From Codonopsis lanceolata (taxonomy: Eukaryota > Streptophyta > Magnoliopsida > Asterales > Campanulaceae): a stretch of DNA of 64,000 nucleotides. The notes below the pieces were generated by a model. It had not been told where the DNA came from, ran no database searches, and saw only the letters and a program-made list of their open reading frames with translations. The stretch is taken from positions 69,506,614 to 69,570,613 of the forward strand of contig CM028377.1 in assembly GCA_013146195.2 (NCBI GenBank), written 5' to 3'. The translations under genes were made by a program, and so were the position numbers. Numbering within the stretch: the first letter of the stretch is position 1; every line of letters starts with the position of its first letter. Of this stretch, positions 10,001 to 20,379 are shown piece by piece.

Positions 10001-12545
10001 CTCCATAGCTTGAATAATTTCTTTCGCCCTTTCCCATTATTAAAACCCCAATAACTAATCAGTATCCCCTTCCTCATCACATCCTCCGTCTCACCAATAG
10101 TCGCCATTACTGCCGTCGCCTTGAGTTCCAAACATGTTGCTGCGAGTTCTCATCATCCAAAGTTCCAAACTCTAACTGGGTGTTGCTGTTGCCTGCTTTG
10201 AATAGAAAACTGTAACTGCCAAATCATTGGCCTCCGCCGTCACCCATGGAGGCTTATCAAAGTCAAGTGCAATCGAAATATATTCCAGATTTTGATTTGT
10301 TAGGCATATCAATTTGGCAGCAGCTCCTAGATTTTGATTTTTTTTTTTTTGATAAGTTAGATTTATAAATAACAGCTTCAAAAAAGGTGAAGCGTCCTAT
10401 GTACACAGGGAATATAGATTCAGACCCCCACTAGCTACCAAAAATATTATCCACAAATTCTACAAAGGGATTAGTCCCCTGTGATATCGCCTCAGCACAT
10501 CAAAATATTTTGATTTGTTAGTGCAAATCGATTCAAATCGCCAATCAATTCTCATCTTCCTCCACAGCTTGAATAATTTCTTTTGCCCTAAATCTGAGAT
10601 TCGGATCAGATGCAAGTGTGAAATAAGCAATATCTCAATCAGCAAGGGATTGATTAATCATTTTCTTTAGTAGGTCTAATGCCAACCAAAAAAGGGAGGG
10701 GAGGGGGCTTGTCAGACTTAATCACCCAAATTGATGTGTGTTTATTTGAAATTTAAAACCTTGTCAAATACAAAAGATTTGATGATGATGGTTCAACTTT
10801 GTTGCTGCTTACTCTTTGAGAAAATCATCTTACAAGGTTTACTTTGATTTCATGTCTTCTTTCATTTTGCTGCCAAAACAGAGAGAAATGAGAAAAGTTG
10901 TTTAGGATTTTGAGTTGCTTACAGGGAACTTCAGTCAGTTATTGGTACCTTCAATTCCTTTTCTATCGATTTTCCACACCAAACATAAAATTACCCCAGA
11001 ATGGACCATTCTGTGTGAACCAAATGCAACAGTTGACCATTTTCATTCCCATTTCCATTCCCAAGGATTTCATTCCTGTTGACCATTCCATTCCCCCAGT
11101 TTCATTCTACGAACCAAACGCCACCTTAAAGTTGATTCTCATCTCTTTGAAGACCAACCAGTCTAAAATCGCTATGAAACAATATAAACCCAAGCTCTTT
11201 GGTCAGACTCCAAAACTTTCTTCAACGACTCCAATTAAGTTATATGTTAACAATAATACGGAGTCAAAGAGAGTAGAATTGCAGCCTCCCTTGCCATCCA
11301 CCTAGTCTTATATCTACTTGAATTATCTTCAAAAGTAAGTAAAAAAAGGAAAAAGCTTAGTGAGACTTTACCCATGCACACAGGGACTTCTAGTATTCTA
11401 CCCATTATATCCCATAACAGAAAGTGCATTCTCATTAACTTTATTCACTCTAAAAAAACAAATTCCTGGTAGAAATACCTTCAAATTAACTTTCTCCAAC
11501 TTTTAGCATCTAAAAATAAAAGTGAGGGAAAGGAATGCTAGAATTTTTGAGAATGCATAGAGGAGCTTAGAGAAGATTAAGGAACTGATTCTGAACACTC
11601 TATTCTTTTGGTGTCATGAGTAGATAGCTCTTGGTGCAAACCCTTTTGTGGAATTTGTGGATAGCATATCTAGTAATTACTTCTTATTTTGTATACTCCT
11701 TGTGTACACAGAGGACGTGTCACCTTTTTTGACGCCTTTTATTTTATTCTTACTTATCAAAAAAAAAACCACTTGTACGTATGTATTCCATAGATAGATT
11801 TCTATCTATTGCACATTAATAGCATCAATGTTTTCACTAGAGTACAATACCACAAATTAGATGTGCAAGTAAAATCAGTAATATATGACTAAATACCAAC
11901 CTTAGAAGTAGTATACCCTGCAGCGAGAGCAAGCACTGGTTGAACGGCAATATATAGCCCCGGAACATTGAAAGTCTCAAACATAATCTCGCCAGTGTAC
12001 TCACGACTCTCCGGGGCAGTAAGTGGACTCTCAGTTAACAAGAAGTAATGATCCTCTGGATCACACCGCAAATAGTTAAATATACACTGCTGCCAAAACC
12101 TTTCCATGGCATCCCAATTATCAACCTGACCATGCCGAATCGGATAACTAAGATTATACGTATTACTAGATCGAGATCTGCCCATAGCTTCATCCCCAAT
12201 GAAAAAGTCAAGATCAGCCATCACCCCAGCACTATGCTGGGCAAGCCAATTGCTGCCCTTTGCCGAGGTTCGAGGCTGGTTAACAAAAGACTCATTGACG
12301 GCGACGACAGTTGGAAGAATAAAACACGGTTCCACGTTACCGGCAAAACCCATTTTAGTATACCTGAAAAATTAATAAAACATTTAGTCTACCTGAAAAT
12401 CTGGAAAAAACGAGGTTAAACTTCCATTGTGGCATTCCATCGAATAGGTTGTGCACCAGTTAAAGTGTTGAAAATTGATACAAAATGGAGCGTACCCGGT
12501 ACCATTGTCGATGACCACAGCAGGACGAGAAGTGGCGGGGTCCAT
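1095..12545 (-). CDS. ARP3: Actin-related protein 3, Arp2/3 complex subunit (exons 1-5, 3' part off the window)
   Basis: Minus-strand gene with exons 12545-12496, 12363-11901, 7757-7611, 1479-1387 and 1214-1095. All junctions are GT-AG and in frame, giving 291 codons from ATG at 12545. The family is about 420-430 residues, so roughly the last third lies left of the window. Visible ARP3 signatures are MDPATSRPAVVIDNGTGY (ATP phosphate loop 1, split by intron 1), MGFAGNVEPCFILPT, CDPEDHYFLLTESPL, DIGDGATHVVPVADGYVIG (phosphate loop 2) and GYERFLGPE. In plants ARP3 with ARP2 nucleates branched actin filaments and is needed for trichome and epidermal cell shape. I see no stop or frameshift in the exons. 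Intron 1 is 132 bp, but introns 2 and 3 are about 4.1 and 6.1 kb because of transposon insertions. The family call is very secure; whether the locus is expressed cannot be judged from this window. Confidence 0.93.
2322..2420 (-). mobile_element. Short LINE 3'-tail insertion, inverted, inside LINE copy A
   Basis: A poly-T run at about 2326-2334 leads into TATAAGTAAAG and then AACAGGCGTCAAAAAAGGAG and TTGTACACTGGAAGTATAC. In reverse complement this matches the 3' end seen for plus-strand LINEs at 5741-5838, 7180-7270 and 11690-11770: GTATAC...TGTACA, a short GC-rich stretch, then TTATCAAAA. It reads as a 5'-truncated LINE (or a SINE sharing that tail) landing antisense in copy A. Right boundary approximate. 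Confidence 0.6.
4211..5667. mobile_element. Non-autonomous Mutator-like element with ~85-bp TIRs, nested in LINE A
   Basis: The ends form long inverted repeats. The left begins GACTTAAATAGCATTTT and continues CCTACTTTCACACTTTTTTC; the right end in reverse complement begins GGCTTAAATAGCAATTT and continues with the same CTACTTTCACACTTTTTTCG block. Similarity extends about 85 bp with small gaps. The flanks are GTTTTTTGG (4202-4210) and ATTTTTTGG (5668-5676), a 9-bp duplication with one mismatch, as expected for MULEs. No transposase was found. The interior is unlike the TIRs, has richer coding-like composition around 4680-5100, and carries a 64-codon ORF at 5266-5460. It may contain captured host sequence, but I recognise none. 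Confidence 0.85.
5839..7290 (+). mobile_element. L1-like LINE (copy B), 5'-truncated, decayed
   Basis: Starts directly after the A-tract of copy A, within the C-terminal part of the RT: TYLGLPLGASFKNIAR near 5948-5995, then RIEKLEKDFLWEGKMEERK near 6140-6195, then a FNRALLSKWLWRFL-like stretch and WRKVVAGKYG near 6340-6370. The zinc-knuckle domain begins KIWKTKAPSRVAFFTW near 6830-6880. The tail runs to ATACCTTATCAAAAG near 7250-7265. Frames shift repeatedly. The sequence AAAAAATTAATA occurs at both borders (about 5830 and 7272) and may be a remnant target duplication. Confidence 0.8.
7758..9224. other. ARP3 intron 2, left part, with dispersed short repeats
   Basis: Intronic sequence with no coding signal. 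Between 8700 and 9090 there are repeated pieces of one motif family (AAGCTTAAGCTATTA, GGTACCATGTTAAGTT, AATGTATATCAAGCTT). A segment near 8845-8925 is nearly repeated at 8945-9020. The same family appears in intron 5 (680-993). It is probably a decayed short retroelement whose class I cannot assign. A tract at 7960-8060 contains GGATTGGAACCAAGAACCTC, which resembles a tRNA T-arm in minus orientation. Confidence 0.4.
9465..10588. repeat. 562-bp tandem direct duplication inside the Harbinger-like element
   Basis: The block starting CCCATTATTAAAACCCC at 9471 recurs at 10033, and both copies end in a CTTGAATAATTTCTTT stretch (about 10010 and 10570). The copies are nearly identical, differing by a few substitutions and small indels. 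Each includes the same inverted LINE-tail insertion, so the duplication is younger than that insertion. ORFs of 60-76 codons here are by-products of this repeat. Confidence 0.88.
9781..9947 (-). mobile_element. LINE 3'-tail insertion (minus) with 13-bp target duplication
   Basis: A poly-T tract followed by GATAAGTTAGATTTATAAAT and then GGTGAAGCGTCCTATGTACA is the reverse complement of the LINE 3' end found elsewhere in the window. It is flanked by ATTTTGATTTGTT at 9768-9780 and again at 9948-9960, a clean target-primed insertion scar. The second copy of this insertion (about 10338-10505) arose by the tandem duplication. Confidence 0.78.
11520..11770 (+). mobile_element. 5'-truncated LINE 3' fragment in ARP3 intron 2
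   Basis: The sequence reads like the C-terminal end of an L1 ORF2: a basic RNARIFENA-like segment, then FFWCHE and the closing part with PFVEFVD. The standard tail follows, with TTTGTATACTCCTTGTGTAC, GACGTGTCACC and finally TTACTTATCAAAAAAAA at about 11752-11768. Frames are broken. Orientation is antisense to ARP3, as for the two copies in intron 3. Confidence 0.7.
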
Positions 12546-13569
12546 GTGAGAGGGGAGATGAAGAGATAGAAACAAGAGCTCGTAAGTGGTGGATCTGCGG
12601 GTGAGATCCTTGGAGGAGGGGTTTAAGGGAGGTGGTGATCATGGTCGTTGAGAATGCTGTGGTGGGGGAGTGGACGTTGTTGATTGTGATTGAAAGCGGC
12701 GATTCAACTGACAGTCCGGTAGTGGTTGGGGTGGAGGTGGTGGCCGGGAATTGGTGGTGGTGTATTTTACGCCATCCATTTCATTGAGAGAATTGGAAGT
12801 TGTATAAAGAAAGTGGGTTCATCGAATTGACCATCATTAGATTGAAAAGATTATGGGGTTTGCTTTTCGATTTGGATTCTTTGCTTTGCAATCAAACAAG
12901 GCCTACGTCCCTCACTTTCTGTGTCTTTCTCTGTCAATCTGTGCGTGTGTTTTCTCTCTCCAGTTTTTTCTCTGTGATTGTCGACGGGAACGATATTATA
13001 CTTGAAAAGTTGAAAGTTATTTTGGACCGTTGGATTGGAACGCTGTGTTACTTGCTACAATGTTAACACGGCTGTGGGTTGGTGACAATCCGGTGCGGCT
13101 CATTTCAAATGCACGTCCGGGCATGGCCAATGAAAGTGTCTAGCAGCATGTGTCATGAGAGTAGTGAATTTAAAGGTTCAAGTGATTCGGTTTCTTAAGG
13201 TCTAGCAAAATCCATGAATCTAACAATTCCTAATTGGTTCCAAATTCTTTGACTTGTATTGAATAAGGTTGAACAGAACAACTCAATTTGATTTGGTTTG
13301 ATACGGTATTGTGGTTTTTGTAAACTTGCTTTAATCAATTTAACTAATATTAACAATTATAATGAAAATAAGACAAATACGATTTTATTTTGGAATTAAC
13401 ATCAAACACTAAAAAATAATCAATTAAAAGTGAGTTATCACAAATAAAACAAGGATGTTTATTGTTTCTTTCACATAGTCAATCTCTTCTTGCAAAATTT
13501 CAAAATAAACACAAATAATGAAAGAAAAAAAATTCTCTAACAATCTAGATTTGATATGGTTTGATTTGA
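12546..13569. other. ARP3 5' flank and intergenic stretch
   Basis: Contains the 5' untranslated region and promoter of ARP3 (minus strand). On the ARP3 sense strand 12900-12970 is rich in GAGA-type repeats (the plus strand reads CTCTCTCCAG and TTTCTCTGTC), common in plant core promoters. A TATAATATC reads on the minus strand near 12992, but its spacing from the ATG is long, so no firm TATA call is made. From 13180 to 13560 it is AT-rich, with runs of TTTGATTTGGTTTGAT-like words and no gene seen. Confidence 0.4.
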
Positions 13570-14062
13570 TAGTTAATATATATATGACATGAGTTTAGTA
13601 GCCAAATAGCTAATATATATATGACTAGATAAAGGGCCGAAATTATACATATTAGATGATCTAACGGCTCTGAAAGGGTCTTGACATAAGCTAGCCTCGG
13701 AGGGGACCATTTTGGGTCCCACCGTTAGGAAATTAGATGACATGAGTTTTTTGGCTAGGCCAAGGAAGGTTTTCCTCGACCCAGCAAATGGTTGCTTAAA
13801 AGATAGATTGGTACGCATGGCTAGTACAGCTCAGTCTCAGCGACAGTCGGTCATGAAAGAGACGAGACAATCAGGGTGTGACTGCTCTGGCAAAAACCCT
13901 GTCATGCGTCGAAAATACTGACACAGACAACCAACCACTCCCCCGACAGGAGTACAGTCTGGTCATTTCTTCCATCTGACACGGCATCAGAGCATTGATG
14001 ATCATCTGCAACATGTTCACAAATAGAAAAGCGTCACCTCACAGTCCATTCAGGTATAAATA
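13570..14062 (+). other. Orphan U3-like sequence with TATA box before the Tat 5' LTR
   Basis: This stretch is GC-richer than its left neighbour and ends GTCCATTCAGGTATAAATA directly before the repeat that I call the 5' LTR. It looks like LTR U3 or promoter sequence but has no counterpart beside the 3' LTR. Either it belongs to an older element, or the true LTR is longer and the 3' copy lost its U3. ORFs here show no recognisable protein. Confidence 0.45.
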
Positions 14063-14362
14063 TGAGACATTCTTTATAGTTATTGTTTAAGCCAAAACAG
14101 ATATCCACAAATCACATGCATAATTCATTCCAGTGAAAAGGCCATAATAAAGAACCATTAATGCATGGCATTTACTGCAATTCATATCACTCGTAATCTC
14201 ATCCTTACGTCAGAGGGTTTGAGTCGGGCCACCCCTGACTCCTTAACGGCGATGTTCATCTTTGCAGAACGAAGTTCATTCGTATCCACGTCACCTTCCA
14301 GTTCACCAGCATCGTTGACTACGTGGACTAAAGACAAGGTCACCACAACTTTTGTGTGATCA
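14063..14362 (+). repeat. 5' LTR (or its 3' part) of the Tat element
   Basis: It matches 28831-29131 along its whole length, including TTGTTTAAGCCAAAACAGAT, GAGGGTTTGAGTCGGGCCAC and AAAGACAAGGTCACCACAAC. The similarity starts exactly at TG and stops exactly at CA, as expected for LTR edges. However, a TATAAATA lies immediately upstream (14055-14062), which raises the possibility that the original LTR extended further left. Confidence 0.75.
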
Positions 14363-14365
14363 GTT

Positions 14366-14383
14366 TGGTTCCGTTGCCAGGAA
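14366..14383 (+). other. Degenerate primer-binding site, tRNA-Asp-like
   Basis: Three bases after the LTR end the sequence reads TGGTTCCGTTGCCAGGAA. This resembles the TGGCGCCGTTGCCGGGGA site, complementary to the 3' end of tRNA-Asp, that many Ty3/gypsy elements use, with about four changes. It supports the placement of the LTR end at 14362. Confidence 0.6.
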
Positions 14384-14466
14384 ACGTCTATTTTCTTGGC
14401 TATACTTTGTCCTCTACAACACAAAAATGGTGAAATCCAATAGACAAACCTTCAGGAATATAACTA

Positions 14467-16740
14467 TGGTTGCTTCAGCCATACCAGAGAATGAGTCTTT
14501 CGGACAAGACGAGGGAGTGGGTGACGCAGGGCATGTCTCCCCAATGAGACAAGACTCTGTCACCCCAGTACCCGAACTATCGGCGAGGGCTCAGAGGAGA
14601 CTCGCGCTATCAAAACGGCTATCTAAAGGCAAGAGCAAAGCGCCCAAGGAATATATCATGGATGACGGTCACTTTACTGACATCAACTCGTAAGAGGCCG
14701 AAGAGAGGGGCGAGCAACCCACCAAAAAATTGAAGTCCCCCATGACATAAGAGCAAATGGAAAAAAAGTACACTTATTGGGATCATCAACGTGCTCTTCT
14801 CGTTCAGATCCAACAAGCTGAGGCAAAAATGCACGAGCTACAACAAGTAGCTACATGCCCGAAGCATGTTCATGTGGTCAATGTGCGTAGCTCATCTCCA
14901 GCTCGCTCAGACACAGTTTGGCAGAGGATAAGGCCGATGAGACAGCCCGAACTAGCCGCCAAATCAGCCACCAACGTAAGAGCGGGACTTGGCAAAAGGG
15001 TTGCGGTCTATGGCACAAAGTTAAATGTGCATGCACGACTACAGTTTCCCCCTGAAATGGAATATCAGCAAGCAAGGCGAATCACTCCCTCATGCATCCA
15101 CCAACAGGAGCCGCACTCTATTGGCCCAGTCCTCTCACCAGCTAACCAAACTTTATGGTCACGAGGAAGCCCTCGTCTCAACCCAAGTAATCACCATGCC
15201 CTTCGGTCATAGGCTCGACACCCAACGACAGACCAATAATAGATGTCGAGATAAGGGCATGGATGAAGAAGATAAACGCGAGACAGAGCAATGGAATGAT
15301 CACGAGCACGCAAAGATCGGGGGACCTTTCACAAAGCGAATTAGGGAAGTAATCGTGCCGGCCAAAGTAAAAATCCCTAGCTTTGATGATTATGACGGAA
15401 CTACAATGGTTATAGACCATATGTCAGGCTTCGAGCTTAAAATGATGATTGCGACAAATTTAGACAATATATGGTGTCTTGTCTTCGCTGGAACGCTGAA
15501 AAAGCTTGCCCAGCAGTGGTATAATGGACTCCCTCATGATTCTGTTACCTGCTGGGATGACTTTAGGACATCCTTCATGTTAATATTTGCATCGGCTGGT
15601 GCCTTGCCCAAAAGTAAAACTGACATGTGCAGCGTGAAGCAGGAATCAGGAAAGTCGGTATTACCCGACGCGTCGGTTAGAATGTGCTTCGGGGCAAGCC
15701 TCCAAAGGGGTAACTGTAGGTCTAAACTTTTGATGAGACCGTGAAAGACGATTGGTGAAATGTTTTTGGATACCCAAAGAATGGCGCTGTTAGACGGCGA
15801 GGAGCAATTAATGTTCATATCTTGTGCTGAAGAATAGTAAATTAATACAACAAGATGAAGTAAATGAGTAGCAATTAATGTACATATCTTCCTTTGGTCT
15901 CCGATAAAATGGACTCCCTTTGGTCCTCAAGCATTGTTGTCTTTCTTTGGTCTCCGATATAAATTCCCAGATATTCACTTTCTCATCCCCAAACACAAGT
16001 CAAATATTTATACACGATCTATTAAAGATTTCTATAATAGAACTAGTGGAAAACATAGTGCACTTTCAAATCCAAGGTTGACTACTTTGGTGGTGGATGT
16101 AGTACTATTTATAGTACGAACTATCTCAAAATACATGTGTTCATTGTGTTATTTTATTTATTGTCTGAATTCATTATCTTTTACTCAACTTATTCTCTTG
16201 AGCATCAAACCTGAGTGAACATCCAAGTCTACTGGTAGTAGTGCTTCACCAGTAGACTTAGTTTGTCTTCCTTACAAGTCTTTCGTTACTTCAACCTTTT
16301 CAATAGGTTCTAAGTACTTGTTTTAGGAACCTTCATGAAAATCTTTAAAGTGTAACTATGTTATTCAACCCCCCCCCCTTTCCAACCTAGTATTGTGCCT
16401 TTTGGGACTAACAATGCTTCTCTCGGAAGACAAGATCACTCCACCTTGGCCACTGATGTCACCTATCGAGAATAAAGACCAAAGGAAGTGATGTGTCTTC
16501 CACAATGATGTAGGACACCTAATAGAGGAATGCATCCAGTTAAAGTGAGCCATACAGCTATAATCAACGAAGAGGACCAGAGGTTTGAGAGAAGGGAACC
16601 AAACAATCGCGTTTCAGGACCCAGGGCTCCTGGAGGCGACAACCGCCAGAACGGCAGACATGTAATCAACACCATTCGGTAGGAGGTCCCTAGCATCTCG
16701 CAACTGAAAAATACCATCAACAGCCTGACTTATTCAGTCA
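14467..16740 (+). pseudogene. Tat gag pseudogene (capsid and nucleocapsid remnants)
   Basis: An acidic and then basic N-terminal part (about 14467-15000) is followed by the capsid homology region. In the 15025-15744 frame this reads GPFTKRIREVIVPAKVKIPS, FDDYDGTTMVIDHMSGFELK, AGTLKKLAQQWYNGLP and CWDDFRTSFM, the plant retrotransposon gag signature. After an unrelated insertion (about 15835-16385) a nucleocapsid-like HNDVGHLIEECIQLK follows near 16498-16545. Several stops and frame changes interrupt it. Confidence 0.85.
15835..16385. mobile_element. Unclassified insertion in gag, LTR-like
   Basis: AT-rich sequence with no similarity to gag separates capsid and nucleocapsid parts. A segment AGCAATTAATGT[T/A]CATATCTT is present at both about 15804 and 15871. 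The inserted part includes AAGTCTACTGGTAGTAGTGC followed by CACCAGTAGACTTAG, an inverted repeat of CTACTGGT, and a C-rich run at about 16369-16378. It may be an LTR fragment of another retroelement; boundaries and class are not resolved. Confidence 0.4.
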
Positions 16741-17348
16741 ATTCTTTGTTAGACACAGTGGTAAAGCGCGAGATCATGTTTTGGGAAGCCGAGCTACCAA
16801 CCAATACAATAGCTCAACATCAACCACCGACACCACAAGTCAAAATCCATGATAGCTACGTCAAAAGAGTGTTGGTGGACACATGAGCAGCCAAGGACGT
16901 GTTATACTATAAATGTTTTCTAACACTAGAGCTCGAAGACTCCAACTTGACCCCAACCCAAATCCAGCTGGAAGGATTCACGGGACATAAAACAACCACC
17001 AAAGTAATCGTTACGCTAAAAGTTGACCTCGGTGAAGGGGCCACCTCCAAAAGCGAGGATATCACCTTTATGGTTCTTGACCTTCCATCCCCGTACAACG
17101 TCATTCTTGGCATGCCTGCTCAAGCAAAATTCCAAATGGTTGCTTCGGTAGCGCATCAGAGGGTCAAGTATACTACCCCAAATGGAGTAGGGATCCTAAA
17201 AAAGGACGCAAAAACAACTTTGGAGTACATCATCAGTGAGAAAAGGGAGAGCGAGAAAAGGCACAAAGAGCCTGAGGTCGTAGAGGAAATGTCAAAAGAG
17301 AGGGAGAACCCAAAGCGAGCAAGGGGACTCGGCGATGGGGCTTCCTCC
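16741..17348 (+). pseudogene. Tat aspartic protease pseudogene
   Basis: The frame reads KRVLVDT followed by a TGA stop (16884-16886) where the catalytic DTG glycine should be, then AAKDVLYYKCFLTLELEDSN, LEGFTGHKTTTKVIVTLKVD and FMVLDLPSPYNVILGMPA. The order VLVDxG...LxGFxG...YNxILGxP is that of plant Ty3/gypsy retropepsins. The single stop in the active site alone would abolish activity. Confidence 0.85.
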
Positions 17349-19041
17349 TAATAGCAATCAATAGACGTTGTCGAGGCTATGAAGCTCGACAGTTCGAAGC
17401 AGGAGCAAATAGAGATGGATAGCCTTGATACCAGGGACCACCTGATCTTACAACCCTTAGAAGATATGGAAGAAGTAGTCATCAACTACGACTACCCTAA
17501 GCGAAAGATTAAAGTCGGGATAGAAATCCCGAAGAAAGAACCAGCAGCCATCGTACAAATCCTAAGGGACAATACAGACGTATTCGTTTGGAGAGCCAGG
17601 GACATGGAAGGGATCAGCGAGGAAGTAGTGTTGCACAAACTGAGCGCCAATCCCAATCATACACCTATACAACAAAGGTCGAAATATTTTTTCCGCAAAA
17701 ACAGGAGGCTATTAAGGAGGAGGTGTCAAAATTGTTTGTGGTCCAAAATTGTTAAGGAGATCCGCTATCCCACTTGGATTGCAAACGTGGTCATGGTAAA
17801 AAAGTCAAACGAAAAGTAGAGGATGTGCGTTGACTTCACCGACCTAAACAAGCATGCCCAAAGGACTGATGCCCTCTGCCGAGGATAGATCAGCTTGTAG
17901 ATTCTATCGCAGGGTACAAAATCCTAAATTTCGTTGATGCCTACTGAGGATACTACCAAATCAGGATGTGGAAAGATGACTAGGGAAACACCGCTTTCAG
18001 TGCCGTAAGGGCACTCTACTGTTACAACATTATGCCATTCGACCTGAAGAACGTAGAGCCACATACCAGTGAATGGTAAACAAAGTATCTGGGAGCTAGC
18101 TAGGGAGAAATGTCGAGGCGTACATTGACGATATGGTAATCAAGACCAGGGAATCTGATCGTGTCAAAGATTTAGCAAAAACTTTCGACAACCTCAGAAA
18201 AAAAAACAAAATGAAGCTGAACCCAGCCAAATGAGCTTTTGGTATGACCGCAGGGAAATTTCTACGGTACATGGTGAATGAAAGAGGAATTGAGCCTAAC
18301 CCCAGAGAAAATTAATGCTTTTGCCGAAATGGAAACATCGAATTGCATCAAGCAGTTCCAAAAGTTGAATGGAAAGATCATTGCTTTAGGAAGATTTATC
18401 TCTAAGTCGGCAGAGAAAAGTCTACTTTTCTTCAAAATTTTGAGAAGAGTCAAGAAATTTGCCCGGAGCAAAGAATGTGACCTCGCCTTCACCGAACTAA
18501 AACAATACCTCGGCAGCCCACCGCTGTTGAGCAATCCTGTCCCAGGTGAAATGTTGTATCTCTATCTCTTAGCATCAGACACTGCTAGAGCCTCGGCGTT
18601 GTTGAGAGAATAGGGCACTCAACAGAGGCCCGTATATTATATTTCTCAAGCGCTTACCAACATCGAGACTCGCTACCTGGACGTGGAAAAGGTGTAGACA
18701 CCCCAATTTCGTACCCTTTGTATATGACATGCCATGAAATATCAAAACCGGTTAAAAGGACTAACGAATGTCAAGTTACAGGGTCGAAAATGCAAAAGAA
18801 AAAGAAGAATGCATAATAATGAATTGCAAGGGGCCAAAGTGCCAAAAATGACCAGAGAAAAGGTTGTGGGTGCTGCCCACAACCCTCTTGGGTGTCGCGC
18901 CCACAAGCTTTAAAGGCGGTGCCTACAGCCCTCCTAGTTACTAGTGCAGTTAGCTTTCGATGAAACCTTTTCAGCGCACGGTGCAAGTCGTTGAAGCTCA
19001 GAGGTTAAAACTTAACCGCGAAGGAATTCCAAATCCTCGAC

Positions 19042-19049
19042 TATAAATA
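19042..19049 (+). promoter_or_regulatory. TATA box of the solo LTR
   Basis: TATAAATA in the context CTCGACTATAAATAAAGCC, about 350 bp into the LTR, preceded by GC-richer U3 and followed by AAAAACACAG and R/U5-like sequence. Position and orientation fit an LTR core promoter. Confidence 0.6.
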
Positions 19050-19264
19050 AAGCCTCCTGGCTTCAGAAAAAAACACAGTTAAGAAATTCACTGCGTGAAA
19101 AACCTTCACCGCAGTCTGTTCTCCCGAGAGAATGCCGAGGACATTTTCCTCTCCAGCCCTAAAGCTCTGCCAAATCTTCCCCAAACACTTAAACCCTTCG
19201 CCCAAAGTGAACCCTAGTTACCCCGCTAGGTTTCCGCCCTATTTTACCGGTTCAAAAGAACCAA

Positions 19265-19640
19265 AAAGAGCAGTTTCACTGCCTGATTCCAAACGTCAAA
19301 TCTAGCCAAATCAAGCAGTTGCTCTGCTCGATTTCAGACGCAAGCAAGCACGCAAAGCAAGCAGTTGTGCCGCTTAGATCCCGAGGCGAAAACAATTAAA
19401 CAGAGCAGTTACGCTGCCCGAATCCCCACAACAGCAAACAGCAAAAAGACTCCCTCTCCTTGAAGGATAAAACGAGCACACCCTAGGACCTACCAGAAAG
19501 GAGCTTGGTACGGGATAAATCCCCCACACTTCAAGAGGTAGGTACCTTAAAAGCTTTATTTGCTTTTTATATTTAAAAAGTTCTATTTAAAATAGTCATA
19601 TGTAACGAAATAAGCAGTTGTGCTGCCCGAAATTCTAAAA
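19265..19640. repeat. Repeated AGCAGTTnnnCTGC words in the solo LTR
   Basis: Imperfect palindromes of the type AGCAGTT-NNN-CTGC recur at about 19269 (AGCAGTTTCACTGC), 19314 (AGCAGTTGCTCTGC), 19359 (AGCAGTTGTGCCGC), 19402 (AGCAGTTACGCTGC) and 19612 (AGCAGTTGTGCTGC), the first four about 45 bp apart. They lie downstream of the TATA box, in the R/U5 part, so they would be transcribed. Confidence 0.6.
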
Positions 19641-20379
19641 CAAATAGCACTAAAAAGAGACGTTATTATGGCCAATTTGTTATAAATATATTTGGAACTC
19701 TAAAAATGAGGCTTCTGTAAGTTTGTATTTGTTTCTTTATATATATGCAAATATATATTTAAAATGCTTTATTTAAACTATTAATTTTATAAGAGAGCAT
19801 ATTTAAGCCAAAAACCTATTTTGAGTATGAAAGGGCGAGTTGGGTGCCTAACCCCTTCCCAACTCGTAACTTAGCCTTCGAATCCTTTACAAATCTGGTT
19901 ATTTTTTGTTTTTATTTGTTTATCCATAAAATAAAGATGACGACTTTGTTATTCACATTTTGAGTCCAAATTTGAGGTCGGGCATATTCTAAGCGCTTAA
20001 AAGGTTTTTCTTTTCCAAAAACCACCTGAATTCTCATGCCGCATGGGAGAGGTCGAAAAACGGGGCACTCACAAAAGGTCATACTGACATTAGTTCTGAT
20101 AGCTAGGAAACTGAATCCTTATTTCAATGCACATGAAATTAGAGTGTATACAGATTTGCCCCTACGAATAATCCTTCATAAACCCAACGTGGCGGGGAGA
20201 ATGTTAAGATGGGCTGTCGAGCTAACCGAGCATGTACTCACCTACATCCCAAGGTAGACCATTAAAGCACGAGTGATTGTGGATTTCATTGCCGAGACAT
20301 AATTCAGCCTAAAGGAAGAGAAATGTGGTTCGCCAAGACACGACGCCCTAAATGAACAAATGTCCAAACAAAAGCTCGC

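Larger units (their letters stand above)
9225..11125. mobile_element. PIF/Harbinger-like non-autonomous element in ARP3 intron 2
   Basis: The left end begins GGTGGTGTTTGGTTTGCGG. The right end in reverse complement begins GGTGGCGTTTGGTTCGTAG. Both ends are flanked by TTA (9222-9224 and 11126-11128). The terminal motif (G-rich then GTTTGGTT) with a 3-bp TTA/TAA target duplication is the hallmark of PIF/Harbinger MITEs. At 1.9 kb it is long for a MITE because of an internal LINE-tail insertion and a 562-bp tandem duplication. Long subterminal runs of GGAATGG-like words are also inverted between the ends. No transposase was seen. Confidence 0.8.
18693..20073 (+). mobile_element. Solo LTR (TGTAGACACC type), TSD AAAGG, in the RNase H gene
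   Basis: Starts TGTAGACACCCCAATTTCG and ends GGGGCACTCACA. It is flanked by AAAGG at 18688-18692 and 20074-20078. If the 1381 bp and one AAAGG are ignored, the RNase H frame reads straight through, so both edges are exact. A TATA box on the plus strand sets its orientation. No internal retroelement sequence or second LTR is present, so it is a recombination-derived solo LTR. Confidence 0.93.
17379..20290 (+). pseudogene. Tat reverse transcriptase and RNase H, split by a solo LTR
   Basis: The N-terminal connection (ILRDNTDVFVWRARDMEGIS) is followed by RT blocks: YPTWIANVVMVKKSNEK, MCVDFTDLNK near 17820-17852, FVDAYxGYYQI near 17930-17960, and the catalytic YIDDMVIK at 18121-18144. The RNase H part has ELKQYLGSPPLLSNPVPGE, LYLLASDTARASALL and VYYISQALTNIETRYLDVEK up to 18692. 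It resumes after the solo LTR at 20079 with ILTLVLIARKLNPYFNAHEI and VYTDLPLRIILHKPN, ending near 20256. Stops and frameshifts at several points (for example 17817, 18612) make it non-functional. Confidence 0.88.

Noticed and set aside
14182..14424. 80-codon minus-strand ORF, similar to one at 28950-29255
   Set aside because: Both are the two LTR copies of the Tat element read on the opposite strand; their similarity reflects the LTR, not a gene pair.
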